Source of the DNA: JANQIO01 sp965229625
GTDB taxonomy: Bacteria > Pseudomonadota > Gammaproteobacteria > Pseudomonadales > Halieaceae
Reading direction: 5' to 3'
Assembly (NCBI GenBank): GCA_965229625.1
Contig: CBDDJJ010000002.1
Coordinates: 1,116,001 to 1,180,000, forward strand
Length of the DNA stretch: 64,000 nt
Shown: positions 1 to 10,578 of the stretch, piece by piece
Position numbering within the stretch: position 1 is the stretch's first letter
How the letters are laid out: each line of letters begins with the position of its first letter
Position numbers and translations under genes: made by a program
The notes under the pieces: generated by a model
Seen by the model: the letters and a program-made list of their open reading frames with translations, nothing else
Database searches by the model: none
Told to the model about the DNA's origin: nothing

Positions 1-794
1 TGTCTGCCTCCGGCAACCGCAAAATACAGGCGGGCTTTGAGCCACTCGTGACAGGCTTCAACCGGGCGCCCTTTGGCGACGTTGAAGCGGTGCGCACCAT
101 CGCAGAGAACAACGCCAACGTCGCCGCCATCCTGGTGGAACCGATACAGGGCGAGGGTGGCATCAACCTGCCGCCCCCGGGCTACCTGTCCGCGCTGCGC
201 AATCTCTGCGATGAGAACGACTGGCTGCTGATGCTCGACGAGGTACAGTGTGGTAACTGCCGCACCGGCAGTTGGTATGCCTGCCAGGGTGAATCGGTGG
301 TGCCGGATGTGATCACCACCGCCAAGGCGCTGGCCAACGGCGTACCCATCGGCGCCTGCATGGCCGGCAGCGCCGCGGCAGACGTTTTCCAGGCTGGACA
401 TCACGGCTCCACCTACGGCGGCAACCCCCTCGCCTGCGCCGCCGCCCTGGCGGTCATCGACACCATGGAAGCCGAGGGTATTGCGGCCCACGCTGCGGAT
501 ATCGGCGACCAGGTACTGGAAGGCTTTCGCGACCGGCTCGCAGGCACCACCGGGGTGCTCGATATCCGCGGGCGCGGCCTGATGCTCGGTATTGAGCTGG
601 AGAAGCCCTGCGGCGAACTGGTCGCCGCGGCCCTGGAGAGAGGCCTTTTGATCAACGTCACTGCCGGCAACGTCATCCGCATGCTGCCGCCGCTGATCCT
701 CGACCAAAGCGAGGCCGAACAGCTGGTAGGCGGTGTCTCCGATCTGGTGACGGAATTCCTCGGGCAGGCCGCCCCGGAACGCGCCACCGCATAA
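1..794 (+). CDS. argD: Acetylornithine/succinylornithine aminotransferase, 3' part (5' end outside window)
   Basis: PLP-dependent class III aminotransferase of arginine biosynthesis, which converts N-acetylglutamate semialdehyde and glutamate to N-acetylornithine and 2-oxoglutarate. The frame is open from base 3 with no start, so roughly the first third of a ~400-residue protein is missing. Visible family motifs are SASGN near the start, EPIQGEGG, LDEVQ, the PLP-lysine segment TTAKALANG and HGSTYGGNPLACA. The usual GNGRTG reads GNCRTG here, an oddity but not obviously inactivating. It stands alone before a long gap. Succinylornithine or related omega-aminotransferases are alternatives, but the ArgD motifs favour this call. 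Confidence 0.88.
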   Translation, partial: SASGNRKIQAGFEPLVTGFNRAPFGDVEAVRTIAENNANVAAILVEPIQGEGGINLPPPGYLSALRNLCDENDWLLMLDEVQCGNCRTGSWYACQGESVVPDVITTAKALANGVPIGACMAGSAAADVFQAGHHGSTYGGNPLACAAALAVIDTMEAEGIAAHAADIGDQVLEGFRDRLAGTTGVLDIRGRGLMLGIELEKPCGELVAAALERGLLINVTAGNVIRMLPPLILDQSEAEQLVGGVSDLVTEFLGQAAPERATA

Positions 795-818
795 GCCACA
801 GGGTATTGGCCGATGGCG

Positions 819-849
819 CCGGGGTGTGGACGCTTTCGTCCGCACCCGG
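819..849 (+). terminator. Hairpin after argD, possible terminator
   Basis: A stem of about 13 bp (CCGGGGTGTGGACG against CGTCCGCACCCGG, one bulge and one G-U pair) with a CTTT loop lies 25 nt after the argD stop. No T-run follows, so intrinsic termination is uncertain. Confidence 0.4.
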
Positions 850-1042
850 GTAGAGCGCACTGTGTGCATGTTTTGCACAGGTAAAAAGCCGCCTAATAAC
901 AAAAGTACACTTCTACTGGCAGAGCTTAGAACAAATTGATAGAAGCCCTCTAACAGGGCCCGCAACCATCTGATTTATAAAGACTTTGATACCACGCGGG
1001 CTGGCAGGTTAGTGTCCACAGACACTGCGCATTGCCCACACT

Positions 1043-1051
1043 TTATCCACA
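1043..1051 (+). promoter_or_regulatory. DnaA box upstream of nrdA
   Basis: Perfect consensus TTATCCACA. Two near-boxes flank it: GTGTCCACA at 1012-1020 and TTGCCCACA at 1032-1040, each with two mismatches. DnaA binding upstream of nrdAB is established in E. coli. The position, just upstream of a promoter-like pair, fits the same role here. The function is inferred. Confidence 0.6.
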
Positions 1052-1073
1052 GAAAAACCCCAGCTCCAACACC

Positions 1074-1102
1074 TTGCATTCCTCTTACAAGCGCATTATC
1101 TT
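1074..1102 (+). promoter_or_regulatory. Candidate sigma-70 promoter of nrdAB
   Basis: TTGCAT (1074-1079), a 17-bp spacer and TATCTT (1097-1102). It overlaps the first NrdR-like box and sits 23 bp after the DnaA box. If used, it leaves an unusually long leader of about 850 nt before the nrdA ATG. I saw no better promoter closer to nrdA. Confidence 0.45.
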
Positions 1103-1138
1103 GTACCTCGGCTGTTCACAAAACCCAATATATAGGGG
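1091..1138 (+). promoter_or_regulatory. Pair of NrdR-like boxes
   Basis: The second box, ACCCAATATATAGGGG (1123-1138), is nearly a perfect palindrome of the form CCC-W-ATATAT-W-GGG. The first, GCGCATTATCTTGTAC (1091-1106), is weaker. The boxes are 32 bp apart, about three helical turns, a spacing known for NrdR box pairs. NrdR is the ATP-cone repressor of ribonucleotide reductase genes. The call is by motif and position; nrdR itself is not in the window. Confidence 0.6.
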
Positions 1139-1139
1139 G

Positions 1140-1963
1140 AACGGTCCGAAAGGCGCGCCAGGCAGCCGCAACGGGACGGAAAGGCACTCGAAACCGATCA
1201 AAACGCTGCCAAACTCGCCTTTCGGGCAGAATTCACCACGAGCGGGCGCTGTGACAGCCGGGCGAGCAACACTCGCAGCAGTACGCGGTACAGCAGCAAG
1301 CAAGTAGTAAAAAGCAAATAGTTAAAAAGAAAGAGCGACGTTTTCCAGACAGGGCCAAGGGGAATCTTCCACCGCCAGCAATGGGCCGTTACCGGGTTCT
1401 CCGGGCACGACCAGACTTCATCACTGGCGATGGAAATGGGGACTGAGGCATTTGTGGTAGCAGCGGCAAATGGCCGACACGGGCAGGTAAGGAATTACCC
1501 CAGTGACGGGAAGTGAGCCGCGGTAACAGCAGCAATCTGCAGAACACGGCATCAGGCAGTGGAAAGCACAGGGAAGCAGCTGGACGCTACGGCTGGCAGC
1601 CATACGTAGCGGTAACCATAAGCTAGCCATAAATAGCCACAAGCAACCGCCCGGGTCGCTGACTCAGCAGCACCGGGCCAGTGATTCAGGCGCAACAGAT
1701 CACCCTACCTGCGGCGACGGAAGGCTAATGCAAGTGGTGTACACGAGGTAACGAGGTAGCACACGGTGATCGCAGGGCAGAGCTTACGAGCAGTGCACAC
1801 CGTGAATACACCTAAAAAGGGCCGGCCCCTGCTTCCGCAGGAGCCAGGTGAATAAAAGAGCGTTAGGCACATCGGTATCGCGGGCGAACTGGGCATCAGT
1901 GCGTACGCAGCACAACGGGGATTACCCGCCGTCGATGGCGCCAAGCCTGATTCCGGAGTAGAC
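1140..1963 (+). other. Long T-poor non-coding leader of nrdA
   Basis: No convincing gene is seen here. By hand count T makes up 101 of 720 bases in 1201-1920 (14%), with A-rich stretches around 1290-1335. A good ribosome-binding site (CCGGAG) sits 8 nt before the nrdA ATG. It may be an unstructured mRNA leader, or simply decayed sequence. Confidence 0.4.
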
Positions 1964-4849
<2,886 letters not shown>

Positions 4850-5061
4850 CCGAAACACACTGGACCAGGTCGGCAATAAGCGCCAGGGAAGGCGGAAGCG
4901 TGCCACGTCTTACGGCAGGGAAAGGGGGCAGCAACGCCGCAGCAGGACCATTGGGAAATAGCAGCACAAGCAACGCGCCGCACAAGCACCACGCAGCGCA
5001 AGCAACAACAAAAATCAGCGACAAAAAAGGCAACTAGCCAAGTATTCCAGGAGAGAAACAG
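4850..5061 (+). other. T-depleted spacer between nrdA and nrdB
   Basis: An unusually long intercistronic gap. By hand count it has only about 15 T in 211 bases. The segment from about 4960 to 5035 is almost pure A, C and G, with recurring GCAAG/GCAAC words. It ends in a strong ribosome-binding site (AGGAGAG) for nrdB. No gene is seen. Confidence 0.4.
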
Positions 5062-6510
5062 ATGTTGAGTTGGGACGAGTACAACGCGGAAGACGGCGCC
5101 GGTGAAGCCAAGGCTGCTCCGTCGCTTCCCACGGAGTCGCCGGTGGAACAGGGCGCCGTGCAACCGGGAGCCGCGCAACCGGGCGCTGTGCAACAGGGCA
5201 CCAAAAAGGGGGCCGGCGACGCTACCACCACTGCACAGGCGGTGGCACAGGCTATAGCACAGGCGGGCCATGAAGAAGCCCTGCCGACGCCTATCGTGGA
5301 AACCATCAGCGAAGCAGACATGGAGCAGCACCTGGCGACGGCGGCACCCGTGGCCGCAGACGCCGAGGCCGAACAGGCCCTCGCTGCCGCCAACCGCGGC
5401 GCCGGCCAGGCCCAGTCCCTGATTGCGGAAGCCAGCCAGGCGGTCGCCGACATGGATGTGGCGCCGGGTCTCGAGGAACTGGAGATGGGCGCCGCGCGTG
5501 TGTCCGTTGACGAAAAGGCCATGATCAACTGCCGCGCAGACCTCAATCAGCTGGTCCCCTTCAAGTACGACTGGGCCTGGCAGAAATACCTGGACGGCTG
5601 CGCCAACCACTGGATGCCCCAGGAAATCAACATGACCGCCGATGTGGCCACCTGGAAGAGTGCCGACGGCCTGACCGAGGACGAGCGCCGCATTGTGCTG
5701 CGCAGCCTCGGCTACTTCTCCACCGCCGACTCACTGGTGGCGAACAACCTGGTGCTGGCGATCTATCGCCACATCACCAACCCGGAATGCCGTCAGTACC
5801 TGCTGCGCCAGGCCTTTGAAGAGGCGATCCACACCCACGCCTACCAGTACTGTATTGAATCGCTGGGCATGGATGAAGGCGAGGTATTCAATATGTACCG
5901 CGAGGTACCTCCGGTCGCCAAGAAAGCGGCCTGGAGCCTCAGCCACACCCACGCCCTGAGCGATCCCAACTTCCACACCGGGACGCTGGAAGCGGACCAG
6001 GAGCTGCTGCGCAACCTGATTGGCTTCTACGCTGTGACTGAAGGCATCTTCTTCTACTGCGGCTTCACCCAGATCCTGTCCATGGGCCGCCGCAACAAGA
6101 TGACCGGCGTGGCCGAGCAGTTCCAGTACATCCTGCGCGACGAGTCCATGCACCTGAACTTTGGCATCGACGTGATCAACCAGATCAAGCTGGAAAACCC
6201 GCAGCTGTGGACCGAAGAGTTCAAGCAGGAAGTGATCCAGATGGTGCTGGAGGGTACCCAGATCGAAATCGAGTACGCACGCGACACCATGCCGCGCGGC
6301 GTGCTGGGCATGAATGCCGCGATGATGGAAGAGTACCTGCAGTTCATCTGCAACCGCCGCCTGGTCCAGCTCGGCCTGCCCGAGCAGTTTGTTGGCGTGC
6401 AGAATCCTTTCCCGTGGATGTCCGAGATCATGGATCTGCGCAAGGAGAAGAACTTCTTCGAGACCCGGGTTATCGAGTACCAGACCGGCGGTGCGCTGAG
6501 CTGGGACTAG
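5062..6510 (+). CDS. nrdB: Ribonucleoside-diphosphate reductase, class Ia, beta subunit
   Basis: Small subunit that holds the di-iron centre and tyrosyl radical for NrdA. Ligands can be placed: Asp223 (STADSL), Glu254 and His257 (EEAIHTH), Glu327 (TEGIFF), Glu361 and His364 (DESMH), with the radical Tyr261 in HAYQY. The ferritin-like core begins near residue 150 (MINCRADLNQ). The first ~150 residues are a low-complexity Ala/Gln/Pro-rich extension with short PGA repeats around residues 33-46. Pseudomonas NrdB also has an N-terminal extension, but from memory a shorter one. The conserved MLSWDE start and the AGGAGAG site support the chosen start. Confidence 0.97.
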   Translation: MLSWDEYNAEDGAGEAKAAPSLPTESPVEQGAVQPGAAQPGAVQQGTKKGAGDATTTAQAVAQAIAQAGHEEALPTPIVETISEADMEQHLATAAPVAADAEAEQALAAANRGAGQAQSLIAEASQAVADMDVAPGLEELEMGAARVSVDEKAMINCRADLNQLVPFKYDWAWQKYLDGCANHWMPQEINMTADVATWKSADGLTEDERRIVLRSLGYFSTADSLVANNLVLAIYRHITNPECRQYLLRQAFEEAIHTHAYQYCIESLGMDEGEVFNMYREVPPVAKKAAWSLSHTHALSDPNFHTGTLEADQELLRNLIGFYAVTEGIFFYCGFTQILSMGRRNKMTGVAEQFQYILRDESMHLNFGIDVINQIKLENPQLWTEEFKQEVIQMVLEGTQIEIEYARDTMPRGVLGMNAAMMEEYLQFICNRRLVQLGLPEQFVGVQNPFPWMSEIMDLRKEKNFFETRVIEYQTGGALSWD

Positions 6511-6540
6511 GTAAAACCGCTACCTGCAACTGTTAACTGT

Positions 6541-6579
6541 AGTAGCTCTTCAAAAGAGTAGCTCTTTAAAAGAGTCGCT
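6541..6579 (+). repeat. Two and a half 16-bp tandem units forming mini-hairpins
   Basis: The unit AGTAGCTCTTYAAAAG occurs at 6541-6556 and 6557-6572, then a partial AGTCGCT. Each unit contains CTCTT...AAGAG, able to form a 5-bp stem. It lies 30 nt after the nrdB stop. Its role is unknown. Confidence 0.5.
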
Positions 6580-6680
6580 GTTTACAAAAGCAACAGAAGT
6601 GGCAACAAGATGCGGCCCATACGCTCCCTTCACGGGCAGGGCCGCAACCCTACGACAGCCGATACCAGCGAGGATCGAGC

Positions 6681-6875
6681 ATGAGCGATGACAAGCGAGC
6701 CACCACCGATACCGAAACCATCCTGATGGCCCTGGACCAGATCAGCCAGACCATCGATGTCATGACCAGCGTGGTGGGCCGGCTACGGACCTACCTGCAG
6801 GAGCAGGAGTCCATTCGCAAAACCGAAGCGGCGGGCGAAATGACCCCGCTGGAAGCCAACACCACCGTTCACTGA
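6681..6875 (+). CDS. Small hypothetical protein, 64 residues
   Basis: Not recognised. It starts at ATG after a GAGGATC ribosome-binding site and encodes a mostly helical, soluble peptide rich in Thr, Glu and Gln. There is a heptad-like stretch from about residue 15 to 50 (ILMALDQISQTIDVM, VVGRLRTYLQEQES), so a short coiled coil is plausible. There is no signal peptide or Cys. It is followed within 18 nt by a terminator-like hairpin. It may be co-transcribed with nrdB, 170 nt upstream, but no functional link is shown. Confidence 0.6.
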   Translation: MSDDKRATTDTETILMALDQISQTIDVMTSVVGRLRTYLQEQESIRKTEAAGEMTPLEANTTVH

Positions 6876-6892
6876 TTCGAGCCAACCACGAT

Positions 6893-6920
6893 CACGCCTG
6901 CTCACTGCAGGCGTGGATTT
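6893..6920 (+). terminator. Probable intrinsic terminator
   Basis: A perfect 9-bp stem CACGCCTGC / GCAGGCGTG (6893-6901 and 6907-6915) with a 5-nt loop, followed by GATTTCTG. It lies 17 nt after the stop of the small gene. The T-run is short. Confidence 0.55.
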
Positions 6921-7078
6921 CTGCCCCTCAAAATAAAACCCTGACCCTCTGTAGTCGAAGTTCAGCCAGGCATGGCGCTCTGTGCTTGCTCAAGCCCCAT
7001 CGCTTAACGGCGCGTATTTACCACTCATGACTGGAGCCACGCGGGCGCGAACACGCTGCGAACTACCGACGAGGAAAC

Positions 7079-7107
7079 AAAAAACGGGCGCCTCACAGAG
7101 GCGCCCG
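7079..7107 (-). terminator. Rho-independent terminator of the PEP-CTERM-like gene
   Basis: A perfect 10-bp stem CGGGCGCCTC / GAGGCGCCCG (7085-7094 and 7098-7107) with a 3-nt loop. Six A on the plus strand (7079-7084) become a T-run after the stem on the minus strand. It lies 22 nt beyond the stop codon at 7130. Confidence 0.85.
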
Positions 7108-7129
7108 CTTGTATCGATTCAGTGCCCTG

Positions 7130-7894
7130 TCAGGCGGGAGCGAGAGCGGCCTCGTTTCTGCGCAGACGCAGGACACCAAACAGGCCCAGGATGCTGGCAA
7201 ACAGCAGACCTGCAGCAGGAATCGGAATCGCTGTCACCGACGCCATAAGGTACGCCGTGTTATGTCGCTTCTCCTTGGTCCAGAACTCCTCCGCGAGGGT
7301 CCCGTTGCCAAGAAGAAACCCGGACAACATGAACTGATAGGTGACCCCGTTACTAGCCATGAACGACTCTGACAGGGCGTCGTTCATGGAAAACGTTACC
7401 CGGTCAGCACACCCCCTGCGGTTAACGCCTGAACCCAAATCTCCACCATTGGCACAGGGGTCCTGTAGGTTGGGCGTTTCAAAGTGCTCGAAGTCGAAAA
7501 ACGAACTTCCCGAATAGGTGCCGAGGCTGCCGCCATCGAAGAGTTCTACTTCGTAGTCAATTTGAAGTGTTGCTGTTTCCAGGAAATCTCCGCGGATCGG
7601 GTTGTTGATATGGGTGAATGTGCCGATCTTGAACTTTGACCCGAGCGGTTGATCAGTGGGTGGAGGAGCAGTTTCGGTATACACATAACCGCTTGGTCCC
7701 CGCCAGGTCGCCGGATCCCCCCAGCTGATGGCATTGGTGCCACCGCCGGAGACTTCGGGAGATGATGGGGTTGTGGTTATCCAGATCCCATCCGCATTGA
7801 GGAGATTTACGGTTACGGCACTGGCCTGGGGCGCGAGTATGAGGATAACTATGGAAGCAAGAAGTGTAACGGTGGACCTAAGCGTACTCATCAT
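7130..7894 (-). CDS. VPLPA-CTERM / THxN-type PEP-CTERM surface protein
   Basis: Secreted protein of 254 residues. An N-terminal signal peptide (LLASIVILILAPQASA) ends near residue 27. The C-terminus has the tripartite sorting signal: IPIPAAG, a hydrophobic helix (LLFASILGLFGVL), then RLRRNE. In this class the tail is recognised by an exosortase and cut near the PA motif. The segment GTFTHINNPI fits the THxN family. Cys pairs in the middle (DPCANGG, RRGCADR) may form disulfides. No exosortase or EPS genes lie beside it. The start has two adjacent ATGs; I took the first. A strong terminator follows. The upstream 176 bp is AT-rich and probably holds the promoter. Confidence 0.85.
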   Translation of the reverse strand: MMSTLRSTVTLLASIVILILAPQASAVTVNLLNADGIWITTTPSSPEVSGGGTNAISWGDPATWRGPSGYVYTETAPPPTDQPLGSKFKIGTFTHINNPIRGDFLETATLQIDYEVELFDGGSLGTYSGSSFFDFEHFETPNLQDPCANGGDLGSGVNRRGCADRVTFSMNDALSESFMASNGVTYQFMLSGFLLGNGTLAEEFWTKEKRHNTAYLMASVTAIPIPAAGLLFASILGLFGVLRLRRNEAALAPA

Positions 7895-8070
7895 TCATAC
7901 CCCATGTGATGTGCTGCTTTTCCGCGTATATGAAAACCGTGCAATTATTTATAATTTTTGCACTGGCACCGAGTGTGAAAATTATCTTTCTAGCACTAAC
8001 TAATTTACTAACAACAACCGTCAGGCACCAATGGCCCATTCGGGCTAACGGGGGCCCGGAAGGCCCGGTA

Positions 8071-8421
8071 TCAGCCGGCTGTGAGCAGCTTGTCTACCTC
8101 GGCGAGCGCCTGTTGCAGGCCCTGGGTGGGCAGCTCAGAGCCCCGGAAATACTCCTCGGCCATCGGGGCGATGGCGCACTCGGTCGGCAGGTCCTGGCCG
8201 CTCTCGATGAGCTGGTACATGGTGGGAAGAAAGATGAATTGCAGCCACTGGTCAAAGCCCAGGGTGTCGATACAAAAGGGCTGAGTGCTGGCCAGCGCCT
8301 CGGCGCTGGGTGGCTGGTCCTGCCAGAGGTTCATCTGCCGTAGACTGGCTTCTACATCTATCAGTAATTCCGCGACTTTATCGGCCTGGGCCAAGAGTTT
8401 CTCCAGCGGGGAGCACTGCAT
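8071..8421 (-). CDS. yqcC: YqcC family protein (DUF446)
   Basis: Small soluble helical protein of 116 residues. The PFCIDTLGFDQWLQFIFLP segment and the MEEYF-like end (MAEEYFRG) are typical of the YqcC/DUF446 family, often found beside the tRNA pseudouridine synthase gene truC. No truC is seen here. The gene lies 12 nt after dinG on the same strand and is probably the last gene of the acyltransferase-dinG-yqcC transcript. The biochemical function is unknown. Confidence 0.85.
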   Translation of the reverse strand: MQCSPLEKLLAQADKVAELLIDVEASLRQMNLWQDQPPSAEALASTQPFCIDTLGFDQWLQFIFLPTMYQLIESGQDLPTECAIAPMAEEYFRGSELPTQGLQQALAEVDKLLTAG

Positions 8422-8433
8422 CGATTGTACCCG

Positions 8434-10578
8434 TCACTCGACAGTGAGTCGAAACGGCGGCAGCGCCTCCAGCAGGGCCTTGCCGTAGCGGCGCGTCACC
8501 AACCGTCGGTCGCAGACGGTGACCCGGCCGCTGTCGGTCTCAGTGCGGAGCAACCGCCCGCAGGCCTGCACCAGGCGCAGAGCCGCGTCCGGCACGGTAA
8601 TTTCCATAAAGGCATTGCGACCGCGCCGCTCTACCCACTCTGACAGGGCCGCCTCCAGCGGGCTGTCCGGCACCGCGAAGGGAATTTTTGCAATCAGTAC
8701 GTGGCGGCAGTAGTCCCCCGGCAGGTCCACGCCCTCAGCAAAGCTGGCCAGCCCGAAGATCAGGCTGCCCGCGCCGCCGTCGATAATCTCCCGATGACGG
8801 CGCAGGATTTCATGCTTGCTGTAGTCTCCTTGCAACAGGATGCGCCCCTGCCACTCTGCTGGCAGGCCCTGGTAGACATCGTTGAGCTGGCGACGGGAGG
8901 AGAACAACACCAGGCTGCCCTCCTCTGCCTCCAGCCAGCGTGGCAGGTTGTCCACCAGGCAGCGGGTATGCGCCTCAGAGTCACCCGGGTCGCAGTCCAT
9001 GGCCGGAATGCGCAACTCCGCCCGGGCGTGATCAAAGGGGCTGGGCACCACCTTGAAACTGCCCGTGCGGGGCATACCGGAGTGCAGGATAAAGCGCTCG
9101 AAGCTGTTCAATGCGGTCATCGTTGCGGAAGTTGCGACCACGCCGGCAGCCAGCGGCCAGAGGTATTGCTCCAGCAATTCCGCGGCCAGTACGGGGCTGG
9201 AGCGCAGCTCGTAGTTCACACCGCCACCCGCGGCCGCCACATTGACCCAGCGTGCGGTGGGCACCAACTCGGTATCAGCCGGTGCCTCTGGTGTGGGCGC
9301 TTCGGCATAGTCGGACCACAAAGCGAGGTTGGCTTCCGCCCGGCCCAGCATGGCGCCCACCGCCGCGTACCAGGCTTCAGCCTCGGTGCTGTCGATACCC
9401 ACCAGTTCACCGTCCATGGCATCTTCCAGCCGCTGTTCAAGCCGCTGCAGACGCTCGTGTAACTGGTTGAACTGCTGCGCCAGCCGCTGCGACTGCTGGG
9501 CCAGTGCAGCGGGTATCTCTCCCAGCTCAAAGCGCAGGTGCACCGTATCACCGGCATCTCGCGGCTCCGGCATGCCTTTGATAACGGGCAATAGCTGATT
9601 GGCAGCATCGAGCTCTGCAGCGGTTGCCTCAAAACGCTCCTGCAACTTCACCATCGCCTCAGACAACTCCGCGACCGGTACCGCAGTGGCCGCCTGCCCC
9701 AGCTGCTGCCGACAGTCATCGGTCCACTGGCGGGTGCTGCCCAGACGGCAGAAGGCCGAGAAATGGTTGAGCGCCTTGGCGGGCAGGTGGTGGCCCTCGT
9801 CGAAGATATAGACGGTGTCCTGGGGGGCAGTGAGGATAGCACCACCGCCCAGGGCCAGGTCAGACAGCACCAGGTCGTGGTTGGTGACAATCACATCGGC
9901 ATGCTGCAGGGCATCGCGCGCCTTGAAAAAACTGCACTGGCCGACGTTGGGGCAGCGACGACCGCTGCAGCCGCTATGATCGGTGGTAATACTGAACCAG
10001 GCAGCATCAGCCACTTCCTCGCGCCAGCCATCGCGATCGCCATCCCATTCTCCCCGGCCCAGGGCTTCCGCCATGGCCTGGTAGACCGGCAGGGCATCGC
10101 CGGCAGCACTCATGTTTATCTCATCCGGATAGAGTGGAATGAAGGGGTCATCCTCGCCACCGCTGGCCAGCAGCTGGTCCAGCCGTGACAGGCAGATATA
10201 GCGGCGGCGGCCTTTGGCCAGCACGAAGTCAAACGCCAGGCCACTGTGCCGGCGAATATCCGGCAGGTCTTTCAGCACCAGCTGTTCCTGCAGGGCGATG
10301 GTGGCTGTGGAGATCACCAGCGTCTTGCCCAGGGCGCGCGCCAGCGGGATGGCAGCGACCGTGTAGGCGATGGTCTTGCCGGTGCCGGTGCCGGCTTCGA
10401 TGGCGACCTGGGGCGTCGCGTCGCCACCCTCGCCGTCCATACGCGCCAGGGCGTTGGCGATTTCGGCAATCATCTGCCGCTGGCCCCAGCGCGGGCTCAG
10501 GGATTTGCCGTCCATCAGGGCGGCGTAAGCCTGGCGAATCTCGTCCTTGGATTCTTCAGACAGCAACTGCGTTGTCAC
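8434..10578 (-). CDS. dinG: ATP-dependent DNA helicase DinG
   Basis: XPD-like superfamily 2 helicase, 5'-3', with an iron-sulfur cluster, acting on R-loops and forked DNA in damage responses. Motifs include Walker A EAGTGTGKT, STATIALQEQ, iron-sulfur cysteines in CSGRRCPNVGQC, the DEAH-type box IFDEGHHLP, and the C-terminal helicase motifs FASFAEGVDLPG and QACGRLLR. The frame is open much further upstream, but that sequence only mirrors the overlapping acyltransferase. A GTG at 10578 gives 714 residues, close to the 716 of E. coli, and overlaps the acyltransferase end by 23 nt. The start is inferred, as its SD is adjacent to the codon. Confidence 0.93.
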   Translation of the reverse strand: MTTQLLSEESKDEIRQAYAALMDGKSLSPRWGQRQMIAEIANALARMDGEGGDATPQVAIEAGTGTGKTIAYTVAAIPLARALGKTLVISTATIALQEQLVLKDLPDIRRHSGLAFDFVLAKGRRRYICLSRLDQLLASGGEDDPFIPLYPDEINMSAAGDALPVYQAMAEALGRGEWDGDRDGWREEVADAAWFSITTDHSGCSGRRCPNVGQCSFFKARDALQHADVIVTNHDLVLSDLALGGGAILTAPQDTVYIFDEGHHLPAKALNHFSAFCRLGSTRQWTDDCRQQLGQAATAVPVAELSEAMVKLQERFEATAAELDAANQLLPVIKGMPEPRDAGDTVHLRFELGEIPAALAQQSQRLAQQFNQLHERLQRLEQRLEDAMDGELVGIDSTEAEAWYAAVGAMLGRAEANLALWSDYAEAPTPEAPADTELVPTARWVNVAAAGGGVNYELRSSPVLAAELLEQYLWPLAAGVVATSATMTALNSFERFILHSGMPRTGSFKVVPSPFDHARAELRIPAMDCDPGDSEAHTRCLVDNLPRWLEAEEGSLVLFSSRRQLNDVYQGLPAEWQGRILLQGDYSKHEILRRHREIIDGGAGSLIFGLASFAEGVDLPGDYCRHVLIAKIPFAVPDSPLEAALSEWVERRGRNAFMEITVPDAALRLVQACGRLLRTETDSGRVTVCDRRLVTRRYGKALLEALPPFRLTVE

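Noticed and set aside
1012..1307. Open frames of 80 and 91 codons upstream of nrdA
   Set aside because: They overlap the DnaA box, the promoter and the NrdR boxes, and their composition is unlike protein.
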